DNA of 64,000 bases from Liopterus haemorrhoidalis (taxonomy: Eukaryota > Arthropoda > Insecta > Coleoptera > Dytiscidae), in NCBI GenBank assembly GCA_963971575.1, contig OZ020625.1:1860001-1924000 (forward strand), given 5' to 3'. This document shows positions 56,096 through 64,000 of this stretch, piece by piece. The position numbers and the translations under genes are program-made. The notes below the pieces were generated by a model. It saw only the letters and a list, made by a program, of their open reading frames with translations, did not search any database and was not told the DNA's origin. Position 1 is the stretch's first letter, and each line of letters opens with the position of its first letter.

Positions 56096-56895
56096 ACTTT
56101 CCTTAATGGATGGCGCTAATTTATTTTTTTTTAATTAGTTTAGCTTTTCCTCAATACATGGCGCTAATTTTAAATTAGTTTAGCTTTTTTTAGTAGATGG
56201 TACTAAAGTAAATTTTTTATTCTAGTTCAGCTTTTCGTATATAGACAGCACTAATATTAAAATTTTAAATTAGTTCAGCTTTTCGTCAAAAGATGGCGCT
56301 AATTTTAATTTTTTAATTAGTTCAGCTTATCCTCAATAGATGGCGCGGTAACATCTGTAGATCTGAAATTTTTAATTGATGCAATCGTAAAAAATATAGT
56401 AGTACTCCTGTAGGAAATAGAATGTTATTAAATGTGTTACAAGACGAAAATTATAATAAGATCAATAATTTCATCATTGTTATCGTGTAATAGGGATAAC
56501 TTCTAGTAACTAGTAACTTCTTATTACAGTTGGTAAAAATTTCAGTATTCCCAACTTAATTTATTTTGTCGCACTCTTGAACTAAGCCGAAATTTCTAAA
56601 TTAGTTCAGCTTTTTCTCAAGAGATGACGCTGAATTTCAAAATCTTAAATTAGTTAAGCTTTTACTCAATAGATGGTGCTAATTTTCAAAATTTTAAATT
56701 AGTTTGGCTTTCTGTCAATAGATGGCGTTTTTATTTATTAATTTTAAATTAGTTCAACTTTTTCTCAGTAGAATTCGCTACAAATTTAAAAATGAGTTTA
56801 AAATTTTCTTAATAAATTGCGCTGCTAAAAGACTTTCCCTGAAAAAATAGTTCAAAGTTTTCCCAATAGATGGCGTTAATTTTTTAAAAAGTCTT
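56096..56895. repeat. Degenerate TAGATGGCGCTAA tandem array
   Basis: About 12 units of roughly 50-65 bp carry TTAGTTCAGCTTTTCCTCAA followed by TAGATGGCGCTAATTTT. It is interrupted at 56350-56580 by unrelated sequence. Confidence 0.85.
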
Positions 56896-56935
56896 GTCTT
56901 TGACTTTGATTTTATTAAGTCGATTTTCTCTAATG

Positions 56936-57289
56936 TAGGGTGACCATTTTATTAAGATGGCAATGCGGGACGGAGCAAAAAAAAAAGTCCTCATCTCCCA
57001 AATCCAAGTGAAGAGCAAAAAAAAGGTCCTCACCTCTCAAATCCAAGTGAAGAGCAAAAAAAAGGTCCTCACCTCTCAAATCCAAGTGAAGAGCAAAAAA
57101 AAAAGGTCCTCACCTCTCAAATCCAAGTGAAGAGCAAAAGAAAAAGGTCCTCACCTCTCAAATCCAAGTTAAGAGCAAAAAAAAAGGTCCTCACCTCCCA
57201 AATCCAAAATGCGGGACAATGCGGGACAAAATGTTAAAATACGGGACTTTTGCGGGACGTATCTTAATGCGGGACGAATGGTCACCCTA
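56936..57289. mobile_element. hAT MITE with TAGGGTGACCATT termini and internal minisatellite
   Basis: 354 bp, ends TAGGGTGACCATT and its inverse. 8-bp duplications CTCTAATG and CTCTATTG differ by one base. The interior has about six 38-bp units AAGTGAAGAGCAAAAAAAAG then GTCCTCACCTCTCAAATCC. A GCGGGAC word recurs near both ends. Confidence 0.9.
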
Positions 57290-57404
57290 CTCTATTGTAG
57301 ATTTTGTCCTTTACCCTTTGTCTTGTATTGATACCTATCCCCTATGAGAATAAACAATAATAGACAAAAAAGAAATGATTTTGTTTAATTATTTACAGGC
57401 TATT

Positions 57405-57795
57405 CTAAACATTTAGTCGGAACTAAATGGGAATTTCGTTCTTTTAGGTTGTCACGAAAAGGGACCTTGCATGGGTAATTTCATGTTTCACGTTTGGTAT
57501 GTGAAAATTTAAAATTCCAACAGTGAAACCATGGAAACGAATGACAAGTCAAAAATTAAATATTTTTATCTATATTTGAATGAAAAAAATATATATAAAT
57601 GGGAAATTTGTATTAAGAATGACAAAAAATCAAAATATAAAAAAATTACATTTTAAAATGATATTAACTTTAACCAAAAAATGTTTATTGTAAGTATGAT
57701 TTACAAAGCTGAAACAAAACTGCCAAAAAGCACGATTCAAACGATGAAACTAAGTAAATTGCAAAATCTAATTCCGGCCAAATGTTTGGAATAGC
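57405..57795. repeat. AGGCGGAACTAG-type element, copy 3
   Basis: ATTCTAAACATTTAGTCGGA at the left and the inverse TCCGGCCAAATGTTTGGAAT at the right, about 390 bp. It lies just 3' of the MARCH stop. Confidence 0.65.
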
Positions 57796-57802
57796 TTACA
57801 TA

Positions 57803-57813
57803 TTTATTTTATT
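57803..57813 (-). terminator. Candidate MARCH polyadenylation signals
   Basis: Two overlapping minus-strand AATAAA motifs begin about 15-25 bases after the stop codon, which would make a very short 3' UTR. Confidence 0.4.
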
Positions 57814-57826
57814 TGAAAATTTTTAG

Positions 57827-57941
57827 TTATCTTTTATTTCTAACGGCATTGCATTTTTCTATAGTATCTGTTGTTGGATTTAAGTAAACTTGCACAATTG
57901 TTTCTCTTTGCCACCAAAAGTACCAAACTCGACTGTGATAC
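57827..57941 (-). CDS. MARCH last exon
   Basis: Acceptor TTTTTTCAG. It completes Arg, then YHSRVWYFWWQRETIVQVY, and ends CNAVRNKR and TAA. Confidence 0.9.
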
Positions 57942-60900
57942 CTGAAAAAACAAAATTGATGTGAAGTGTGAATTTTCACACATTTCAGGGTTTCGCAGGT
58001 ATTTAGTAACTGAATGATGATTATTTGGAATACCAAAACAAATTTTATGCCAAAATATTTTTTTATAAATTTTCGAATGCCTAATACCATTATTTAAGTT
58101 TCTAAATATGTGCAGTATTTTTTTATATAGCAAGGTTCATTAAGATTTTAAAAATTGCGCCTATGGCTTCCATTGGTTGCTTAAATCATAAGCCCCACCT
58201 TTGATTTCGTATACATTCAAACATAGAATTAAATTATAATTTCAACACTTCCCACTGGGTTTTAAATTTACGCTTTTAAAAATTAAATGCAACGTTTACC
58301 AAAATATAACTAGAATTTTGACAAAATAATTTAAACAAAATAAAAATGCAAAAAAAAAACAATAAAATTAAAATTAACAGGAATCGAACTGTAGTTTGCA
58401 AATTACGAAGCGAGGACACAACGCACTACGCTACGGGAGCTTACTTGTATACTGTGTTACATAGCGAATTAAATATTTAACATATTTTAGTTAAAAACAC
58501 AAAAAATGCATTTTTTTCCAAAAACATAATCTGATCAAAAATTCCTGTTGTACTATTTCGGTTCACACCAATGTACATTACTTAGAATTTTTTCAGATTT
58601 TTAGTTTAAACCATCTGGACTACAGGGTGTGGGACAATTTTTGCACAATTTTGGCTAAAATCGCTTCAAAATAATTTATTTTGCAAAAATAAAAGTTTGA
58701 TCGTTAATCCACGTACTAAGGGCTTTCATTTGATACCCTACTCAGAATTTAAAAAAAAAATAATCTTTTTTCGATGAGCACATATTTGTTTATATTTTTG
58801 CACAATTTTGGCTAAAATCGCCTCAAAATAATTTATTTTGCAAAAATAAAATTTTTATCGTTAATCCACGTACTAAGGGCTTTCATTTGATACCCTACTC
58901 AGAATTAAAAAAAAAAATCTTTTTCGATGAGCACATATTGTTTATATTTTTAGGGGGATATGTTTTTTAGATGTTTTAGTATTTTTCCTATGTGCGGGTC
59001 AAAGAGTTGTCTAAGCATGCCAAATTTCAACTCTCTAGGTTTAGCCATTTGGCTACGATTTTTACCGAACAGACAGACAGACGACAAAATGACGGTATAA
59101 TGGTTTTTTTGTCATACCTACAAAACCCTAAAAACAACAAAAAAAATCACATAATTAGTGAAAAAATAATCAAATTATTACTTAAGCAATTAACAGATTA
59201 AGGACTGAGATTTTAATCTCAAAATTAAGTGGATTATAACTATTATAGTCTATCTCAGAAAGAGTGATAGTAATAAATCTTTTTGTCAGGCAGTTACCAG
59301 TGGCGTGCACATTTTAAACACGTTTAAATTGGTTTTGAGTATTTCTATATTACTATTTAACATTTGACAAAGATTCTAGCTCTTATAGTTATGGCCCCAG
59401 TTGTGAACGGCACGAATTGTCATCGCCCCAGTTGTTAATGGCCCCAGTTGTGAAAAGCCCCAATTGTGTACGGCCCGAATTGTCCATCGCCCCAGTTGTT
59501 AATGGCCCCAGTTGTGAAAAGCCCCAATTGTGTACGGCCCGAATTGTCCATCGCCCCAGTTGTTAATGGTTCTAGTTGTGCAAAGCCCCAATTGTGTACA
59601 GCCCGAATTGTCCATCGCTAGAGCCCTGCGCGGATAAGCTTTTCTGTATCCGCATCCGATCCGCATCCGCACATCCATGATCCGCATCCGATCCGCATCC
59701 GCAGCTTTTGTAAATAACAAATCCGCATCCGATCCGCATCCGCAAAAATATCCGCACTATCCGCACTACAGGTTTTACTGTCAGTTTGGAAAGAACTAAC
59801 ATATTTCGCCTGTTTAGGTAATCTCTGCTCTAAAACGCTATTTAAATCTAGAGAGAGATAACAATTTTGGGGGGCCTAAGCGTTCTTTTTCGTAGGGAGT
59901 AAGTGGCGTGCTACTTTTTTTAATATTGAATTTTAAAAAAAAATCAGAAAAGTTACTTGATAGAAGGTGCTGCATATTTTTAGGATCAAGTAATTCTCTT
60001 ACGCCATTTCGCGCATGGCGTTGCAACTTTTTCAAATAGCAACATGTGTCAAATTTTTGGGATCTGCAAGACTTTTTACTTCGGGTAGTATAAAAAAATT
60101 GGCAGGTTACATAATAAAATTTTCGAGAAAAAATTATGTAGGTAAATTTTGGTATTTAAATAAAACTTACTAATCAGTTTTATGTAAAAAATAAACCTTT
60201 ATCAGATTTAAAAGCCAGAATTAGAGCAGAGGTAGGAAGAATTACGTCGAAAGTGTACCAGGAAACTTGTGTCCAAAATATTATTTTCTATAATATATTC
60301 AATAATAAAAAGAAAGTTAAGTTGATTGTCTCAACTCAGTCTTTGATCATGGACAATTGTCTTAATAAAAAGAACATAAAGTGAGATTGAATGCTACAAA
60401 ATATCATGTATATACAGACAACCGAAAATAACCGAGGACTGCGCAGTCAGAACACAATTGCTTGTTTCTCCGAAAGTAACCGAAGATTTATTGTTCACGC
60501 GGATATTGCGGATAAGCGGATATGACATTTAATCCGCATCCGATCCGCATCCGCATGGTTTAAATGATAATTTATCCGCATCCGCAGAAAAGTTGCGGAT
60601 ATCCGCGGATAATCCGCGGATACCCGCGGATTTGCAGGGCTCTATCCATCACCCCAGTTGTTAATGGTTCTAGTTGTGCAAATCCCCAATTGTGTACGGC
60701 CCGAATTGTCCATCGCCCCAGTTGTTAATGGCTTCAGTTGTCAAAAGCCTCAATTGTGAACGGCCCGAATTGTCTCACGGCCCCAGTTGTCCGGTTACCG
60801 TATATCAAATATACGATAAACAAAGGCTGACGTCCCGTTAGCAGACAGATGACGTGTAGCTTCACTATTAACCCCCACCACTACAAGTTACGAGACTACC

Positions 60901-62412
60901 TTATACTTTCATAATCTTGAGTGAATGCAGCTTTACATAAAAGCTATTTTACCTGATAACCAAGTATATCCATATAAAAAATCCAAGAAGCATTATCAAA
61001 CCCATCATCATAACAGATAGAGAAGTCCATTGGGCTGCTGGAACGAGAGAAAATTCTGTTTGGTTATAATAATCTGCCGAGAGAAGACAGATGTAGATTA
61101 AACCCAAAGCTATTGGTGATAGGACACTGCAAGAGATTATATCTCCCTTTAAATCACGAATCGGGAAGGAAAACTGCGAGGAACGATACCTAAAAATAAA
61201 TAAATTGATTTAAAATTTGTATTTACACACTTTCAGAAGTGTATGTAAGGTATGACAGGCGTTACAGTGGGTTTATTCATCACAGTGGTGACATATGGGC
61301 AGTGATGGGCGTTTACAAGTAAACTTTAATTGTTTACGTTTACGTGTAAACTTATGTAAACAATTGGTAAACTTGTCAACAATGTAAACAATTGGTAAAC
61401 TTGTCAACAATGTAAACAATGTAAACTTTGTAAACTGTCAAATAATGAGGTTAGTTTTAGTTATTTAATATAAATAATAGAGAGTTAATGAACAAGTATA
61501 TTCAGTTCAAAACAATCAGTTTATTAAAAAAATGGTGGGAAGAAACCGAAGGAATATTTCTGAAGAACTAGGTTTTGTTTTAATTAAAGAAAATATAGGG
61601 CGTTATGCAAAATTTGTAATGAATCTTTTCGTTATTAAATAATATAGGCTGATTTTCTTTAAGGTGAAATTTAATGTTTTGTTAATAAAATTGTTAGACT
61701 GAATTTTTTAAAGAAAAAAGTTTTTTATTTTTCATATTCATATTTACTAATTTGTATGTAACTCCTGTATAATGATGCAAATTCGATTTTTATTAATATG
61801 TATATTGGCTTGTCCTAATTTTATATACTTACTTTTTCATTTAAAATCGTTTCATTAAAATTTTATTATTTATAAAAATGTATTGAAAATGAGGTTCTGT
61901 AATTCAAAACAAGTGCGCATGTCTAAATCATTGTTTACAATGTTTACGTTGTTTACAAGAGTTTTTGTGTTTACTTTACATCATTGTTTACGCGTCAACA
62001 ATGAGGTAACTTACATCATGTAACTTACGCGCCCATCACTGCATATGGGTCAATATTTTCGATTGGTTTTGCCAGAAAATGGAGGATACATTTAATTTGT
62101 TTATATTTGCACTAAACTGGGAGTTAACACCCGATATTTAAATTCAAGTTACCGTATTTTTCGGACCATAAGACTTATGGTCCGAAAAATAATATTATTT
62201 ATGAAATGGTTTCGATATAATCGATTTCGGAGTGGACTAAGGTATAGGCAATTATAGAGCACTTACTTGAGCCAAACGCATAGAGATTTTCCAACTGTAT
62301 ATTTTGTTTTTCTTTCAGTCAAAAACTGTTTATGACATAAATCGCATCTGTCTGTATTGGATTCGGCAAGCCATCTTTCTAAGCAAGTCTTATGTACTAA
62401 ACCAACTGTACC
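57827..62412 (-). CDS. MARCH-type RING-CH E3 ubiquitin ligase, last three coding exons
   Basis: These are membrane E3 ligases that ubiquitinate membrane proteins and control their trafficking. Exons 62412-62267, 61189-60953 and 57941-57827 join with GT-AG borders and matching phases, giving 165 residues to a TAA at 57827. The first exon holds the second half of the C4HC3 RING-CH domain: VHKTC (H-x2-C) and, 12 residues on, CDLC, with the conserved RW between them. Then come KYTVGKSLCVWLK, two hydrophobic segments (around IALGLIYICLLSA and VMMMGLIMLLGFFIWIYLVI) and the cytosolic tail RYHSRVWYFWWQRETIVQVY. The RYH after the second membrane segment and the overall order fit the MARCH2/3 type. The first RING cysteines and the start lie beyond the window. 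Confidence 0.9.
57953..59134 (+). mobile_element. 1-kb microsatellite element (family 1), copy H4
   Basis: The left hairpin end (GTGTGAATTTTCACAC, 57966-57981) lies within about 12 bases of the MARCH last-exon splice acceptor. The right end has a short CAGA tract and ATACCTACAAAACCCT (59115-59130). A ~170-bp internal segment (AATTTTGGCTAAAATCGC onward) is tandemly duplicated at 58640-58965. Confidence 0.7.
58380..58441 (-). other. tRNA-like cassette in H4
   Basis: The minus strand reads GCTCCCGTAGCGTAGTGCGT, then TAATTTGCAAACTAC and B-box-like AGTTCGATTCC. The back half is shared with H2, the front half is not. Confidence 0.6.
59388..59618 (-). repeat. 16-bp/64-bp minisatellite, copy 2a
   Basis: Inverse of the 24560-24790 words (GGCCCCAGTTGT, GGCCCGAATTGT, GCCCCAATTGT). 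It is split from copy 2b by a hAT insertion. Confidence 0.9.
59619..60644. mobile_element. hAT-type element inserted in minisatellite
   Basis: 1026 bp, ends TAGAGCCCTGC and GCAGGGCTCTA. Target duplications TCCATCGC (59611-59618) and TCCATCAC (60645-60652) differ by one base. Subterminal arrays of GGATGCGGATCGGATGCGG-type words at both ends are probably transposase binding repeats. There is no transposase gene inside. Confidence 0.92.
60645..60793 (-). repeat. 16-bp/64-bp minisatellite, copy 2b
   Basis: Continuation of copy 2a after the hAT insertion, ending CGGCCCCAGTTGTCCGGTTA. Confidence 0.9.
60796..60930 (-). repeat. Dispersed repeat (partner 43829-43960)
   Basis: GATAAACAAAGGCTGACGTC and ACCCCCACCACTACAAGTTA match the inverse of the IP6K intron 4 copy. 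In both loci it lies near CTGCGGCC/ATGCAGC text. Confidence 0.75.
60953..61189 (-). CDS. MARCH exon with two membrane segments
   Basis: It completes the Lys codon from the previous exon, then YRSSQFSFPIRDLKGDIISC leads into two hydrophobic helices separated by ADYYNQTEFSLVPAAQW. It ends VI plus two bases before GTAAAA. It is not visible as a long open frame because of its borders. Confidence 0.9.
61300..62041. mobile_element. hAT-type element with GTTTAC subterminal repeats
   Basis: 742 bp, ends CAGTGATGGGCG and CGCCCATCACTG. Perfect 8-bp duplications CATATGGG (61292-61299, 62042-62049). About ten GTAAAC/GTTTAC words cluster near the ends. No open frame. It lies in a MARCH intron. Confidence 0.94.
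62155..62191. repeat. 37-bp perfect hairpin in MARCH intron
   Basis: 18-base arms (TATTTTTCGGACCATAAG and its inverse) around a single A, about 75 bases downstream of the exon donor at 62266. Confidence 0.9.
62267..62412 (-). CDS. MARCH exon with second half of RING-CH
   Basis: It begins GTVGLVHKTCLERWLAESNT after a TTTTTTTAG acceptor and ends WLK split by GTAAGT, leaving two bases. Confidence 0.92.
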
Positions 62413-62458
62413 CTAAAAAAATTACACTTTTAGTTTTCAAGATCTGGAGTACCAGAAC

Positions 62459-62705
62459 CAGAGCCGCAGTAAGGAAAACTTGCGCTAGGGGCAAAACTGT
62501 GTTTAGGCGCCCCTTGGGAAATAAATGTAAGTGAATTCCCAGTGAAGAGCAAAAAAAAGGTCCTCTTCTCCCAAATTCCAAGTGAAGAGCAAAAAAAAAA
62601 GTCCTCACTTTCACAATGTGGCGCCCCTTAGTCAAGCTCATCAGCGCCCTTTTCCTTAGTGCGCTAGGGGCCGTCGCCCCCCCCCCCCCCCTTACTGCGG
62701 CTCTG
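62459..62705. mobile_element. hAT MITE with CAGAGCCGCAGTAAGG termini
   Basis: 247 bp, perfect 8-bp duplications ACCAGAAC (62451-62458, 62706-62713). The interior holds two units of the AGTGAAGAGCAAAAAAAAGG minisatellite and a run of about 16 C near the right end. Confidence 0.94.
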
Positions 62706-62744
62706 ACCAGAACTATGCCAAATACTTAGTTATGGTATTTTAAA

Positions 62745-64000
62745 TATCAAATACCGATTAAAGTATTTGAAATAACAAATACTTTTAAAAGTGTTTGAAA
62801 TAATGTATTTCAAATACATTAAATTTAGTAGAAATGATAGGGAATTATTTGAAATAATAGGGAAATATTTTAAATACAAGGAACATATTTGAAATATTAG
62901 GAAATATTTAGAATACTAGGAAAATATTTTAAATAATGGGTAAATAGTTAAAATATTGGGGAAATATTTTAAATACAAGGAAAATATTTGTAATATTAGA
63001 AAATATTTGCAATATTTACTAAGGAAATATTTAAAATACTAGGGAAGTATTTTAAATACTAGAGAAATATTTTAAATATTAGGGAAATATCTGAAATATT
63101 TGAAATATTAGAAATATATTTGAAATACTAGGGAAATATTTACTAAGGAAATACTTAAAATAATAGGAAAATATTTGAAATTTTAGGAAATATTTTAAAT
63201 ACTACAAAAATATTTGAAATATTAGGCAATATTTGAAATATTTACTAAGGAAATATTTAAAATATTAGGAAATATTAGTAAATAATTAAAATACTAGGGA
63301 AATATTTGAAATATTAGACAAATATTTGAAATACTAGGGAAATATTTGAAATACGAAGGAAATATTTAAAATACTAGGGAAATACTTGAAGTATTAGGAA
63401 ATATTTAAAATACTAGGAAAATACTTGAAGTATTAGGAAATATTTAAAATACTAGGAAAATATTTGAAATTTAACTATGGAAATATTTTAAATACTAGAG
63501 AATTATTTGAAATATTAGGAAATACTTGAAATATTTACTTAGGAAATATTTAAAATACTAGGGAAATATTTGAAATATTTACAAATAAAATATTTGAAAT
63601 ACTAGGAAAATATTTGAAATACTAGGAAATATTTGAAATACTAGGAAAATATTTAAAATACTAGGAAATATTTGAAATATTTACTAACAAAATATTTAAA
63701 GTACTGAGGAAATATTTGAAATACTAGGAAAATATTTGAAATATTAGGAAATATTTGAAATACTAGGTAAATGTTTGAAATACTAGGAAAATATTTGAAA
63801 TCCTAGGAAATATTTTAAATACTAGGAAAACATTTAAAATACTAGGAAATATTTGAAATATTTACTAAGAAAATAATTAAAATACTAGGGAAATATTTAA
63901 AATATTGGGAAATATTTGAAATATTTACAAAAAAAATATTTGAAATACTAGGAAAATATTTGAAATATTGGGAAATATTTAAAATACTAGGAAACTATTT
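62745..64000. repeat. 19-20-bp AT-rich satellite running off the window
   Basis: About 60 or more units of GGAAATATTTGAAATACTA and close variants, with a longer variant containing ATTTACTAAGG recurring every 100-150 bp. AAATATTT is palindromic. It lies in the MARCH gene 5' of the visible exons. Confidence 0.93.

Noticed and set aside
59499..60035. Minus-strand open frames at 59499-60035
   Set aside because: They read across minisatellite words and hAT subterminal repeats and have no protein identity.

Overview
This is a window of an AT-rich, repeat-saturated insect nuclear genome. The evidence is spliceosomal genes with long introns, mauritiana-type and other mariners, two DD41D Tc1/mariner elements, piggyBac, hAT and PIF/Harbinger-like pieces, a tRNA-derived SINE, and rolling-circle-like repeats carrying GACA/TCTG microsatellites. 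A beetle is a reasonable guess, but nothing in the window fixes the order. There is no prokaryotic content, no CRISPR array and no intact rRNA or tRNA gene.

Two host genes can be reconstructed. (1) An inositol hexakisphosphate kinase (IP6K) on the + strand has eight coding exons between about 21.3 and 52.4 kb. All splice phases agree, and together they encode about 522 residues with the PxxxDxKxG, SLL and IDF kinase motifs. The third exon (40998-41121) is short and easy to miss. (2) A membrane-bound MARCH-type (RING-CH) E3 ubiquitin ligase lies on the - strand. Its last three coding exons are at 62412-62267, 61189-60953 and 57941-57827, and its 5' exons lie beyond the right edge. The two genes are convergent, about 5.5 kb apart. 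They show no functional link beyond adjacency.

Layout. 0-9 kb: two mauritiana mariners, a LINE reverse-transcriptase fossil split by an 812-bp element, and a DD41D transposon. 9-21 kb: mariner and piggyBac fragments, two families of microsatellite-bearing elements, a palindromic MITE, a Harbinger-like MITE, and a hairpin-forming satellite just 5' of IP6K. 21-52 kb: IP6K, with introns packed with minisatellites, nested MITEs, a SINE, two internally deleted or decayed DDE transposons, a piggyBac remnant and a mariner ending next to the last exon. 52-57 kb: AT-rich intergenic DNA with tandem repeats. 57-64 kb: MARCH exons with hAT-type insertions and a 19-20 bp satellite that runs off the window.

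The most unusual signals are these. Four copies of a 1.0-1.2 kb element carry clearly different tRNA-like cassettes at the same internal position. A second family has the same hairpin/subterminal-repeat/microsatellite layout, and one of its fragments is embedded inside the microsatellite of the first. Three MITEs with unrelated termini share one internal minisatellite. Two insertions lie within the last few tens of bases of an intron.
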